DNA from: Advenella sp. FME57
Lineage (GTDB): Bacteria > Pseudomonadota > Gammaproteobacteria > Burkholderiales > Burkholderiaceae_B
DNA length: 64,000 nucleotides
NCBI RefSeq assembly: GCF_014897675.1
Contig: NZ_JABUXU010000008.1
Coordinates: forward strand, 1 to 64,000
Reading direction: 5' to 3'
This document shows, one piece after another, positions 1 to 8,899 of the stretch. The notes under the pieces were generated by a model. That model was given only the letters and a program-made list of their open reading frames with translations, was not told the DNA's origin and ran no database searches. Both the position numbers and the translations under genes were made by a program. Within the stretch, counting starts at the first letter, position 1. Each line of letters begins with the position of its first letter.

Positions 1-328
1 GGGGGGGGGGTGGTGCGATGGGATTGTCGAGTGTGCCACCGCGGCGTCGCCGATTGGCATAGGGGTCGGCGCGCGAAAGCAGGTACCAGCGTTTTTGGGA
101 TGCCTCGATAATGAAATCGGCGCGGCGGTTTTCAGGAATCTGCGATACGGCTGAGCGTAGCGTACGGATGGTGGTAGACAGGTAATTGACAACGATATCT
201 TCCAGGAAACGTTCCTTGATATAATTGCCGACTGTGAAGCTGCCAAGCTGCACCAGAATCACAGTGCCAAGAATGAAGAGGATCATCTGCAGCCGCAAGG
301 AGCGCGGCCACAGCGAAGGTTTTATCAT
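1..328 (-). CDS. Two-component sensor histidine kinase, N-terminal part (EnvZ/RisS-like), cut by window edge
   Basis: The reading frame starts at the ATG at 328 with MIKPSLWPRSLRLQMILFIL and runs off the left edge, so only about 109 codons are visible. A membrane segment spans roughly residues 14-32 and is followed by the start of a periplasmic domain; the kinase core lies outside the window. The start overlaps the stop of the upstream response regulator in an ATGA arrangement, the usual layout of a regulator-sensor operon. By family knowledge such a kinase would sense an envelope signal and phosphorylate the adjacent OmpR-type regulator. The last visible codons form a run of at least ten C on the coding strand (prolines), discussed as a finding. 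The kinase identity comes from context and the N-terminus only. Confidence 0.8.
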   Translation of the reverse strand, partial: MIKPSLWPRSLRLQMILFILGTVILVQLGSFTVGNYIKERFLEDIVVNYLSTTIRTLRSAVSQIPENRRADFIIEASQKRWYLLSRADPYANRRRRGGTLDNPIAPPPP

Positions 329-1032
329 GCGTCAGGAGAGAATCGGTAGCCAATGCCCCAGACAGTCTGAATCCAGCGCGGGTCTTTGGGATCGTCTTCG
401 ACGGCGCGACGCAGACGCAGAATGGCGATATCAATGGCGCGGTCATTGCGTTCGCCTTCGTCGTCATCGCGTGCCAGTGCAAGCAGACGTTCACGGGACA
501 ACGGTTTGCCAGAGTTTTTGACCAGGGCTTCGAGCAGATTGATTTCACCCCCGGTCAGCTTGACCTGAACATTGTCTTTGAACAACTGGCGCCGGGCCGG
601 ATCAAAGGTAAAGGGGCCGAAATGCACCGGTGTTTCCTTGACCAACGCCGAGGCGCCTTTTTTACGCCGCAGTACGGTTTCAATACGTGCCAGCAGTTCG
701 CGCGGGTCAAAGGGTTTCCCAAGATAGTCGTCGGCGCCGGATTCGAGACCGATAATGCGATCTGCCGTTTCGTCCTTGGCTGTGAGCAGAATGACCGGAA
801 TGTCTTCATTCTGGGCACGCAGCCTGCGGCAGGTTTCCACACCGTCGCCACCGGGCAGCATGCGGTCCAGCACGATCAGGTCAGGTGAGAATTTGGTTAT
901 ACGCTGGGTAATATCACTGGCGTCGGGTGCAAGCAGGGTATCGTAACCGTGACGGTTCAGATATTCCGCGAGAAGCTGGCGCAGGGCAGGATCGTCATCG
1001 ACGACGAGAATTTTTATCAGTTGCTTGTCCAT
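325..1032 (-). CDS. ompR: OmpR/RisA-like response regulator
   Basis: 235 residues, the normal length for the OmpR/PhoB class. The receiver domain (about 1-120) has the acidic cluster DDD at 12-14, the phospho-acceptor Asp56 in VLDRMLPGGDG, and the conserved Lys in GKPFDPREL. The C-terminal winged-helix DNA-binding domain (about 140-235) ends in IQTVWGIGYRFSPDA, typical of OmpR. The gene is cotranscribed with the sensor kinase that overlaps it by 4 bases. In Bordetella the equivalent pair is called RisA/RisS; which name applies here is inference. It should bind promoters of envelope or stress genes once phosphorylated. Confidence 0.93.
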   Translation of the reverse strand: MDKQLIKILVVDDDPALRQLLAEYLNRHGYDTLLAPDASDITQRITKFSPDLIVLDRMLPGGDGVETCRRLRAQNEDIPVILLTAKDETADRIIGLESGADDYLGKPFDPRELLARIETVLRRKKGASALVKETPVHFGPFTFDPARRQLFKDNVQVKLTGGEINLLEALVKNSGKPLSRERLLALARDDDEGERNDRAIDIAILRLRRAVEDDPKDPRWIQTVWGIGYRFSPDA

Positions 1033-1118
1033 AGTGCCTCATCTTGCCAAAGGGTGGAAAGGAGCGCAAGCGGCCGAAATACAATGAAATCAGAAAGATC
1101 GGCGGTTTGCTCAGTGCA

Positions 1119-1826
1119 TTAACGGCTGACCTGGAAAGTGCGTGTGGTTAAAACCTTTCCGGTTGCCACATCTGTGATTTTAACCGTAACCCGGCGAGCA
1201 GTCATTGTGGGGGGGATTTCCAGTGTTCCGGCTGCCTGCTGGAAATCGGCTACGTCAAGCATGATCGGATCCAGTTCGGCGGTACCGGAACGGCCATTGC
1301 GGTAGCGGCCATTGACTGCAAATTCGATGGACGCCTGGAGATCGGGATCCTGTTCATTTTTCTTCATGAGCAGCATGCTGTAGTCAAGCTTGCCCATCGG
1401 GCCGCTGAATTCGCCAACGCGAATACCAAGTGCACTCCCGCTTGGGTCTGCCGGAATGACTTTTTTGAGCAGCGTCAGATTGTTGGCCAGATCTTTGACC
1501 TGGCTTTGGGCGTTGTTCAGTGCTTCGGTCTGCGATTCCAACTGCGACTGGAGAGCGTTGCGTTGCTGTGTGACCGATTCCAGTTGTGATTGCAACTGCT
1601 GGCGATCGGTCGAGAGCGACGAAACTTCGCTCGTCAGTTTATTGGATTCGTCCAGGCTCAGGCGCTTGGGGCCGTAATTGGTCTGCAAAAACCAGTAGCC
1701 GCCGGCGCCAATGATAACGCCGGTAAAGAGGATGCCCACCCATGGTGGCATGCGGCGATGACGACGACGGCTGCTTGTTTCAAAAACAGAAGGCTTGAAG
1801 GTGGCTCTTTTGGAAGATCCAAACAT
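1119..1826 (-). CDS. Membrane-anchored coiled-coil protein (DUF6776-like), unknown function
   Basis: 235 residues. A basic cytoplasmic N-terminus (about 1-26) precedes one hydrophobic segment (WVGILFTGVIIGAGGYWFL, about 30-48). A Gln/Leu/Ser-rich stretch with heptad character (about 58-115) predicts a coiled coil, and a compact beta-rich C-terminal domain follows. The layout suggests a bitopic inner-membrane protein with a periplasmic C-terminus. It resembles the uncharacterised proteins of betaproteobacteria grouped as DUF6776; that name is from memory. It lies between the MurU/AmgK genes and the ompR-like gene on the same strand. No catalytic motif is visible. Confidence 0.75.
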   Translation of the reverse strand: MFGSSKRATFKPSVFETSSRRRHRRMPPWVGILFTGVIIGAGGYWFLQTNYGPKRLSLDESNKLTSEVSSLSTDRQQLQSQLESVTQQRNALQSQLESQTEALNNAQSQVKDLANNLTLLKKVIPADPSGSALGIRVGEFSGPMGKLDYSMLLMKKNEQDPDLQASIEFAVNGRYRNGRSGTAELDPIMLDVADFQQAAGTLEIPPTMTARRVTVKITDVATGKVLTTRTFQVSR

Positions 1827-1880
1827 GGGTGTTTCATCCGAATATCAACAGTACTGTATTGTACATTTTCCACTGACAAT

Positions 1881-2579
1881 TTAGCAGACGGTGCGCAGTT
1901 GCCGGTCAAGTTCGGCCAGACGTGCAGGCGTGCCGACATCGGTCCAGTTGCCGGTGTAATGATAGCCTTCCACCGAACGGGTCGCCATCGCCATGCGCAG
2001 CAGCGGCGCCAGCGGCGCCGGTTGTCCATTGTCGATATTGCGGAACAGGCTGGGGTGAAATACGCCTATACCGGCGTAGGTCAGGGCGGCGTCGCCGTTC
2101 TGACGGGGGCTCAGATAGCCTTGCGTATCCAGGCGGAAGTCGCCTTCGGGATGATGCTCGGGATTATCCACCATCAGAAGCCACGCCTGGGTCGGAGAGT
2201 CGTGCAGTCTGTTGACCACGCTGACGGCCTGCATGGGGTTCCAGTCGCACCAGACATCGCCGTTGATCACCAGAAACGGTTGATCGCCCAGCAGCGGCAG
2301 GGCATGGGCGATGCCGCCGGCGGTTTCCAGCGCGGTGGTTTCACGGGAGTACTGGATCGCCACGTCAAACTGGCTGCCATCGCCCAGTTCGGCTTCCAGG
2401 CGTTCGCCCAGCCAGGCATGGTTGATGACGATATCGGTGATGCCGACGGCCGCCAGGCGTTCCAGATGGTGAACAATCAGCGGCTTGTCGTTGACGGGCA
2501 GCAGGGGCTTGGGCAGGGTATCGGTCAGCGGGCGCATGCGTTCGCCGCGTCCTGCCGCAAGAATCATGGTTTGAATCAA
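1881..2579 (-). CDS. murU: N-acetylmuramate-1-phosphate uridylyltransferase (MurU-like)
   Basis: A nucleotidyltransferase of about 232 residues with the sugar-nucleotide signature LAAGRGERMRPLTD followed by PKPLLPV, then VINGDVWCDW. MurU converts MurNAc-1-phosphate and UTP to UDP-MurNAc in the cell-wall recycling route that bypasses de novo synthesis. Its partner kinase AmgK is encoded immediately upstream. I chose the TTG at 2579 because AGGA lies 8 bases before it, it overlaps the amgK stop as TTGA, and it gives the usual N-terminus x-I-x-x-MILAAG. The internal ATG at 2567 has no visible ribosome binding site. The fold could also suit mannose-1-phosphate guanylyltransferase, but the neighbour favours MurU. 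Confidence 0.85.
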   Translation of the reverse strand: MIQTMILAAGRGERMRPLTDTLPKPLLPVNDKPLIVHHLERLAAVGITDIVINHAWLGERLEAELGDGSQFDVAIQYSRETTALETAGGIAHALPLLGDQPFLVINGDVWCDWNPMQAVSVVNRLHDSPTQAWLLMVDNPEHHPEGDFRLDTQGYLSPRQNGDAALTYAGIGVFHPSLFRNIDNGQPAPLAPLLRMAMATRSVEGYHYTGNWTDVGTPARLAELDRQLRTVC

Positions 2580-3673
2580 AATGTATATCCTACTTTCGTT
2601 TCGATGTTGTCCAGGCGGTCCAGCAGCCTTAGCAGCGGACGGAAGGTACTGTAGCGGGCGGCGACCTGACGTACGTAGGCATTGACCCGCGGTATATGCT
2701 GCTGGTAATGGGATTTCCCGTCGCGAATCGAGAGTCGGGCAAAAACGCCCAGGATGCGTAAATTGCGCTGCAATCCCATCCATTCGTAGTCAACGTGGAA
2801 GTCGGCGAAGTCTGCGGGAACCGGAATGCCGGCCTTTTTGGCCTGTTCCCAGTAACGGATGGCCCAGTCCAGTTGCCGGGGTTCTTCCCAGGTGGTACGT
2901 GCATCCATGACCAGCGACACCAGATCGTAGGAAACAGGACCGCACACGGCATCTTGAAAATCAATGATGCCCGGGCCGGCGCCGTTTTCCGGATGGTCGT
3001 TGATCATCAAGTTTGGTGAATGGAAATCGCGGTGGACAAAGCAGATCGCCTGCCGGGCATTATGCGCCGACAGGTTATCGAAAATCGTGTCCAGCGCCGC
3101 GCGTTCCTGATCGGATAGTTCGATGTTGCAGTGGCGCGCCACATACCAGTCGGGAAACAGGGACAGTTCTTCGCGCAGCTTGACGCTGTCGTAGGAGGGG
3201 AGTTGATCAGACGGCACCTGCTGCATCCTGACCAGCGCCTGTAGCGCGCTTAGGTAGTGCGCCTGCAGGGTCGCGTCATCCATCCCGTTCACAATGCGCT
3301 GGTAATAGGTATCGTGGCCCAGATCGCTCAACAGCAGCAGGCCCTGGTCGAGCTGCGCCTCCAGAATTTTCGGCACGTTCAGTCCCGCCTGATCCAGGCG
3401 CGTGGCAATATCCACAAACGGGCGGCAGTCCTCATGGGCCGGAGGGGCATCCATGATGATCAGGCTGTCCGAGTCCGTATCCACCCGGAAGTACCGGCGA
3501 AAGCTGGCGTCGCTGGATGCAGGGCGCAGGCTGTCGGTGCGAATGCCGTATTTTGCTGCAATCGGGGCCAGCCAGGTCTGCACCAGTGCGTAGCGGGTAT
3601 CGTTCACAGAGGTATCGGTCATGGCTTCTGGGGAACTGCCGGAGGAAGGGGAAGGAGCTGCGGACGTCGTCAT
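2576..3673 (-). CDS. amgK: Anomeric MurNAc/GlcNAc kinase, aminoglycoside phosphotransferase fold (AmgK-like)
   Basis: 365 residues of the APH/choline kinase fold. The catalytic loop is VHRDFHSPNLMI and the Mg-binding motif is IIDFQDAVCGPVSYD. AmgK phosphorylates MurNAc (and GlcNAc) at C1 so that MurU can attach UMP, returning peptidoglycan sugars to UDP-MurNAc. The stop overlaps the TTG start of murU, which supports cotranscription. The first 17 residues are Ser/Pro/Ala-rich and a second Met (start at 3622) would remove them; neither start has a clear ribosome binding site, so the N-terminus is uncertain. The gene is divergent from lptD across about 300 bases. Confidence 0.85.
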   Translation of the reverse strand: MTTSAAPSPSSGSSPEAMTDTSVNDTRYALVQTWLAPIAAKYGIRTDSLRPASSDASFRRYFRVDTDSDSLIIMDAPPAHEDCRPFVDIATRLDQAGLNVPKILEAQLDQGLLLLSDLGHDTYYQRIVNGMDDATLQAHYLSALQALVRMQQVPSDQLPSYDSVKLREELSLFPDWYVARHCNIELSDQERAALDTIFDNLSAHNARQAICFVHRDFHSPNLMINDHPENGAGPGIIDFQDAVCGPVSYDLVSLVMDARTTWEEPRQLDWAIRYWEQAKKAGIPVPADFADFHVDYEWMGLQRNLRILGVFARLSIRDGKSHYQQHIPRVNAYVRQVAARYSTFRPLLRLLDRLDNIETKVGYTF

Positions 3674-3974
3674 GAATGCTTGTCGTGAAAAAGGTATGTG
3701 ATATCAGTGGGTTGGGCCCGATTCTGATTTTTATTTCGGTAAATCGGGCGGGCATTGCCGTTGCCTGCACTAGATAACTATAATAACGGGCTAATGTAAA
3801 AACTGCAGGTTACCGATATTTTATGCGGTATCCTCTGGTTTGTCCTGCATCATTAGGGAGTCTGACAAGACCCGATCGCCTGGCGATGCATGTTGCAGTA
3901 TGCTTTTCCCGTCTCAGTCCCGGGAAACAGGGTAACAGGACAGGTTTCTTCAATTATTTCCGGTAAAAAGCACA
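3674..3974. promoter_or_regulatory. Divergent intergenic region between amgK and lptD
   Basis: About 300 bases between two diverging starts; it must hold promoters for both. It is AT-richer than the flanking genes around 3715-3800. I see no convincing small gene, RNA or operator. An in-frame stop at 3963 blocks any upstream extension of lptD. Confidence 0.5.
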
Positions 3975-6395
3975 GTGCGAAAGATCTGTCACCTATTTCT
4001 TCTGACCGTATCCCCGATTGCTTTTGCCCAGACCGGTGTTTCGGTGCCCGGAGTGGGCCAGACATCTGCGCCACGGCTGTATGTATCGCCGATGCTCACC
4101 AGTCCGGCGCTCAACAACGATGAGATCGTCACGTTCACCGATAGCGCACGTGCGGACATCACCAACAACACCAATACCATTACTCTGGATGGCAAGTCGC
4201 AGATCCGCCGGCCTGATGCCATTCTGAAGGCCGATACCATCAACTATGACCGAAGCACCGGCACGGTAACGGCACTTGGCAATGCCCGTCTGTTTCGCGA
4301 CGGCAATCTGATCACCGGCCCGGGACTGCGCTATAACATCGACAAGGTGAACGGCACCATTACGTCGCCGGTATACAGTCTGGCCACCGGTGGCCAGGGC
4401 CAGGCCAGCCAGGCCAATATCATTGACGACAATCATGTCAACCTGAAGGATGCGACGTACAGCGGCTGCAACTGCGACGAGCCGTTCTGGCAGATCCGTT
4501 CGAGCAACGTCGATCTGTATAACGATGAGAACGAAGGGATCGCCGAAGACGGCACGTTGTATATCAAAGGCGTGCCGGTGATGTGGTCGCCGTATCTGAC
4601 CTTCCCGATCCGGGCAGAGAAAAAAACCGGTTTTCTGACGCCGACTTACGGCATGACCTCGCGCAGTGGTCTGGATCTTTCTGTCCCGTATTTCATCAAC
4701 CTGGCGCCACAGTATGATTTGACGCTGACCCCGCGTTACCTCAGCAAACGCGGTGCGCAGCTGGGCGCAGAGTTCCGTTATCTGCAGCCGAATTATTCCG
4801 GTACGATGACCGGTGCCTATATGCACAGGGACAACGAGCTGGATCGGTCCCGCTGGATGTTTTCCTGGCGGCACCTGCAATCGCTCGGGTCCGTGCTGGG
4901 GCTCAATTTTAATCTATCGGTAGACTGGAACGCCGTCTCTGATGATGATTACTACCGTGACTTTACGGATATGACTACCATCACCCAGGCGGACAAGACC
5001 TATCTGAACCGTAATGTCACGCTCGGATTTTCTGGTTACAAATATTGGGATGGTTATCTGCAGATCCAGAAATACCAGACATTGCAGGACGCCACGACGA
5101 CCGACATTTATGGCCAGTACGAGAAAGTGCCGGAATTGCGGGTCCATGGCGCGCGTTTTGATTGGCATGGCCTGGATATGGAAACTACTAATACGCTGAC
5201 GCGATTTGAATATCCCACGTATTTTGGCTCCAAACTGAGCGATGAGATCATTGATCAGACAGAAGGGCATTTGCGTCCGGATGGAACGCGCTTTATGTCG
5301 TATTCCACCTTAAGCTACCCGATTGTCAGGCCCGGCTGGTACATCACTCCCAAAATCGGCCTGCATGCTTCCCAATACGAAACCGACTGGTATACGCGTT
5401 ATGGCCAGCATTCGTTCTTCAGCCAAAGCGGCAACCAGCGGCGTTCGGTATCTCGCGTACTGCCCATTGTGTCCCTGGATGCCGGCATGACGTTCGAGCG
5501 TGACACCACGCTTTTCGGTTATCCGTCTACACAGACCCTGGAGCCGAGGCTCTATTATCTGTACATTCCTTATCAGGACCAGAGCGATATCCCCGTTTTT
5601 GACACTGATGTGAGTCAGTTCGGATTTGCCAGCGCCTTTTCGGAAAACCGCTATAACGGGGGATGGGATCGAATCAATAACGCCAATCAGGTTACACTGG
5701 GTTTGACTTCGCGCTGGTTTGACCGGGACACCGGCTTTCAACGCCTTGCATTGCAAGTGGCGCAGCGCGTGTATTTTGATTCGCAACGCGTAACCCTGCC
5801 GTTTGAATCTCCGCGTATTGGCACCAAGTCTGACTGGATTTTCGGCGCCGAAGCGGCGCTGACCAATAAATTTACGACCCAGGCTGCCTTGCAGATCGAC
5901 CCGTATCAGGGCAAGACAACCCAGGTCTATGCTGCAGCAAAATGGACGCCCAAGCGGCTGACAACGCTCTCGCTTTCCTACCGTTACCAGCGGGATCCGT
6001 ATGCGGATGAAGAGCGCAACGATATCAACCAGGGCAATCCGCTGTCCTACCAGTTGCAGGGCAAGGAAACAGTCAGCTTTGCCGGCCAGTGGCCCTTTAC
6101 CAGCAAGCTGTACGGTGTGGGCAGGGTTGATTATTCCCTCAAGGAAAGCCGTGTCACCCAGCATATTCTGGGTGTCGAGTATAAAGGCGACTGCTGCTGG
6201 ACCGGGCGAGTTGTTTTGAAACGTTACGCCGTTTCGAAACAGGATTCGAATTCTGCTATATTCTTTCAGTTGGAATTGGCAGGGTTGGGCTCGGTCGGGA
6301 AAGATCCTATGGACTTGTTAAGACAGAATGTGCCCGGATACGAAAGTGTCAACACCCCCGTTCCGGCCAGGACATCATTTGAAAGGTATGAATAA
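3975..6395 (+). CDS. lptD: LPS-assembly protein LptD
   Basis: 806 residues. An outer-membrane beta-barrel protein that inserts lipopolysaccharide into the outer leaflet with LptE. The GTG start directly follows an in-frame stop and gives a short signal peptide ending near IAFAQ (about residue 19). The N-terminal OstA/LptA-like jellyroll covers about 50-190 (LDGKSQIRRPDAILKAD), and the barrel follows to the C-terminus. The four cysteines expected for the disulfide switch are present: Cys165 and Cys167 (SGCNCDE) and the adjacent pair Cys740-Cys741 (GDCCWTG). The stop codon shares one base with the surA start (TAATG), so LptD and its periplasmic chaperone are translationally linked. Confidence 0.97.
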   Translation: MRKICHLFLLTVSPIAFAQTGVSVPGVGQTSAPRLYVSPMLTSPALNNDEIVTFTDSARADITNNTNTITLDGKSQIRRPDAILKADTINYDRSTGTVTALGNARLFRDGNLITGPGLRYNIDKVNGTITSPVYSLATGGQGQASQANIIDDNHVNLKDATYSGCNCDEPFWQIRSSNVDLYNDENEGIAEDGTLYIKGVPVMWSPYLTFPIRAEKKTGFLTPTYGMTSRSGLDLSVPYFINLAPQYDLTLTPRYLSKRGAQLGAEFRYLQPNYSGTMTGAYMHRDNELDRSRWMFSWRHLQSLGSVLGLNFNLSVDWNAVSDDDYYRDFTDMTTITQADKTYLNRNVTLGFSGYKYWDGYLQIQKYQTLQDATTTDIYGQYEKVPELRVHGARFDWHGLDMETTNTLTRFEYPTYFGSKLSDEIIDQTEGHLRPDGTRFMSYSTLSYPIVRPGWYITPKIGLHASQYETDWYTRYGQHSFFSQSGNQRRSVSRVLPIVSLDAGMTFERDTTLFGYPSTQTLEPRLYYLYIPYQDQSDIPVFDTDVSQFGFASAFSENRYNGGWDRINNANQVTLGLTSRWFDRDTGFQRLALQVAQRVYFDSQRVTLPFESPRIGTKSDWIFGAEAALTNKFTTQAALQIDPYQGKTTQVYAAAKWTPKRLTTLSLSYRYQRDPYADEERNDINQGNPLSYQLQGKETVSFAGQWPFTSKLYGVGRVDYSLKESRVTQHILGVEYKGDCCWTGRVVLKRYAVSKQDSNSAIFFQLELAGLGSVGKDPMDLLRQNVPGYESVNTPVPARTSFERYE

Positions 6396-7897
6396 TGCGT
6401 AAATTGGGTTTCATGCGAACAGCAGTTGCTCTCGCCATCCCCGCTATTTTTATTGTTGTGCCGCCGGTCGCGCAGGCGCAGCAGGCAAAAAAAACCGGGG
6501 CTTCACAGCAGCGTACGCCAGGGCAGTTCGCTGATGGTATTGCGGCCGTGGTCAATAATGAAATCATTACCATGCGCGAGTTGCAGCAAAGGATGGCCAG
6601 CAATCGCGTGACCACCGGCGGTCAGAACCAGGCCCAGCAGACGGTATTGCAGGCGATGATTGACGAAAAACTCATGCGTCAGGATGCCGAGCAATATGGC
6701 ATCAAGATTACTGATGCACAATTGTCGCAGGCCATGGCCAATATTGCTCAGCGCAACAACCTATCGCCCGAAAAGTTGCGGCCGGCGATCGAGCAGATGG
6801 GCTTGAACTGGAATGACTATATTCGTAATCTTCGTAATGAAATGGTTATGGAAGAGTTGCGCACCCAGATTATCCAGAGTCGTGTCAATGTGAACGAATC
6901 CGATATTGATGCGTTTCTGAAACAGAATCCGACAGGTATTTTGCCTGGCCGGGAAGCCGAAAGGCAAAATCAGCCCAAGCCGCCACCGCAAAAGCAAGTG
7001 GTGGTCGAGCGCTCGTTTGTTCCCAAGGCGGTTGCCCTGCAGCATATTTATATTCGCGTGCCCGATAACTCGCCAGAGGATGTCGTTGCCGCCGCGCGCA
7101 AGAAAGCAGATGCGGCGATGGCAAAGCTGCGCCGCGGGTCTAGCTTTGAAAGCGTCGCCAAGGAATATTCCGACGGTCCCGAAGCGGCATCCGGCGGTAA
7201 CCTGGGTATCCGCATGTTCGAAGACTGGCCATCGCTGTTTGTGAGCGTCACGAAAAAAGTATCGGATGGACGAACCACCGGCGTTTTCAAGGCGCCCAAT
7301 GGTTTTCACATTCTCAAGGTAGTAGAGCGTCGTGGTCTGGTCCAGGAAAACAAGCGGGTCGTGACCGTGCAGCCGCCGGCGCCGCCACCGCCACCGGTAC
7401 CCCCTATTGAAAAGATGGCCAAGCAGCAGGGACCGGTGAACATTACCGAGAGCAAGGTCAAACATATTCTGGTCAAAATTACGCCGGTCTTCTCCGATCA
7501 GCAGGCCCGTGCAAAAATCAATGACGTTCGCAATCAGATCGAAGGCGGCATGTCATTTGATGATGCGGCCAAGAAATTCTCGCAGGACACTTCAGCGCCA
7601 CTGGGCGGGGAAATCGGCTGGATTCCGCCAGGCGTTTCCGATCCTGCGTTCGAGAAGGCCATGGGCGCCCTGCAACCCGGTCAGCTTAGTGCGCCCGTGC
7701 GTTCGCAGTTTGGCTGGCATCTGATCATGGTCGAGGATCGTCGCAGCTCGGACAAAAAGCCCGAAATCCGCCGTAACCTGGCGCGTCAATCGCTTTTCCA
7801 GAAACGTGCTGAACCTGTCTATGAAGACTGGCTGCAACAGTTGCGTGCCAAAGCGTATATTGACAACCGTCTGACGCAACAGAAAAGTAAGCCCTAG
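6395..7897 (+). CDS. surA: Periplasmic chaperone and peptidyl-prolyl isomerase SurA
   Basis: 500 residues, longer than the roughly 430 of E. coli SurA. A signal peptide ends near PPVAQAQQ. The SurA N-terminal domain starts with ADGIAAVVNNEIITMREL. Two parvulin domains follow: one with VALQHIYIRVPD (about 210-320) and one with VKHILVKITPVFSD and GGEIGWIPPG (about 350-460). A proline-rich linker (PPAPPPPPVPP) separates them and accounts for part of the extra length. SurA escorts outer-membrane proteins, LptD in particular, to the BAM machine. The gene overlaps lptD by one base and is followed 12 bases later by rsmA. Confidence 0.96.
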   Translation: MRKLGFMRTAVALAIPAIFIVVPPVAQAQQAKKTGASQQRTPGQFADGIAAVVNNEIITMRELQQRMASNRVTTGGQNQAQQTVLQAMIDEKLMRQDAEQYGIKITDAQLSQAMANIAQRNNLSPEKLRPAIEQMGLNWNDYIRNLRNEMVMEELRTQIIQSRVNVNESDIDAFLKQNPTGILPGREAERQNQPKPPPQKQVVVERSFVPKAVALQHIYIRVPDNSPEDVVAAARKKADAAMAKLRRGSSFESVAKEYSDGPEAASGGNLGIRMFEDWPSLFVSVTKKVSDGRTTGVFKAPNGFHILKVVERRGLVQENKRVVTVQPPAPPPPPVPPIEKMAKQQGPVNITESKVKHILVKITPVFSDQQARAKINDVRNQIEGGMSFDDAAKKFSQDTSAPLGGEIGWIPPGVSDPAFEKAMGALQPGQLSAPVRSQFGWHLIMVEDRRSSDKKPEIRRNLARQSLFQKRAEPVYEDWLQQLRAKAYIDNRLTQQKSKP

Positions 7898-7909
7898 AGC
7901 AGAATAAGA

Positions 7910-8689
7910 ATGGCAGTCCATCAGGCCCGCAAGCGTTTCGGTCAGAATTTCCTGACCGATGAAAGTGTGATCGAATCCATTGTGCGGGCGGTCAGCCCTG
8001 CGCGAGACGAAACGGTTATCGAAATCGGACCGGGCCTGTCTGCGCTCACCGGGCCGTTGCATGACCGCGTTGCGCATCTGGATGTGATCGAGATTGATCG
8101 CGATCTGGCTGCGCGCCTGCGCAAGCGCTTTGCCCCGGAGCGGCTGACGGTGCATGAGGCCGACGCCCTGAAGGTGGATTTTGCCGCTTTCGGCAAGGAC
8201 CTGCGCATTGTCGGCAATCTTCCCTACAATATTTCCAGCCCATTGCTATTTCATCTGGTCGCGTTTGCCGATCATGTTCGCGATCAGCATTTCATGCTGC
8301 AGAAAGAAGTCATCGCGCGCATGGTGGCCCTTCCAGGTGAGGGCGATTACGGCAGGCTTTCGGTCATGCTGCAGGTGCGCTACGATATGCAGCATCTGTT
8401 TGATGTGCCGCCCGAAGCATTTGACCCGCCGCCCAAGGTAACCTCGGCTATCGTGCGCATGGTGCCTTTGCCGCAAACGCGCGCGCAGGCAAAAAGTGAA
8501 CGCGCCTTCTCTCAGGTGGTGGCGCGGGCGTTTTCACAACGGCGAAAAATGTTGCGACGGGTGTTGGCAGACTGGCAGATAGACTGGGTTCAGGTTAATA
8601 TCAAAGAGACCGCCAGGGCAGAAGAACTGTCGGTGGCCGACTATATCCGCCTGGCTGATTATCTGGTTGAGCAGGGCGTACTGGCCTGA
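7910..8689 (+). CDS. rsmA: 16S rRNA dimethyladenosine transferase RsmA (KsgA)
   Basis: 259 residues. Rossmann-type SAM methyltransferase with the SAM-binding motif [12 protein letters not shown] and the catalytic motif [10 protein letters not shown]. It dimethylates two adjacent adenosines in helix 45 of 16S rRNA, a late step of 30S maturation. The N-terminus [13 protein letters not shown] is typical. The gene closes the lptD-surA-rsmA block. About 210 bases separate it from the convergent glycerate kinase gene, where I see no strong terminator. Confidence 0.97.
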   Translation: MAVHQARKRFGQNFLTDESVIESIVRAVSPARDETVIEIGPGLSALTGPLHDRVAHLDVIEIDRDLAARLRKRFAPERLTVHEADALKVDFAAFGKDLRIVGNLPYNISSPLLFHLVAFADHVRDQHFMLQKEVIARMVALPGEGDYGRLSVMLQVRYDMQHLFDVPPEAFDPPPKVTSAIVRMVPLPQTRAQAKSERAFSQVVARAFSQRRKMLRRVLADWQIDWVQVNIKETARAEELSVADYIRLADYLVEQGVLA

Positions 8690-8899
8690 CAACCCGTGTC
8701 GCAGGACGCAACCTGTTGAGCCATAGATCTGCACCGTTGCCGATCTGCAGCCACAAGGGCTGATCTGACTTTTCAATTGTTTACAGCATTGCTTAGCGAC
8801 ATTGCGCAGCGATATCGTTCTGCTGCGTTGGTCTGCGGTATTGCACAGCGAAAGCGGGCAGGCGCATTCCTTCCAATCGTGTGCCTGCGCACCGTGTTC

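Noticed and set aside
1590-2654. A 354-codon plus-strand frame across the coiled-coil protein and murU
   Set aside because: It spans two well-supported minus-strand genes and has no recognisable domain.
4000-6164. Long minus-strand frames opposite to lptD
   Set aside because: lptD is certain by family motifs; the opposite frames are shadows.
6486-6493. An A8 run in surA as a slippage site
   Set aside because: It lies within the signal-peptide end and the frame is intact; no neighbouring stop or hairpin pattern suggests programming.
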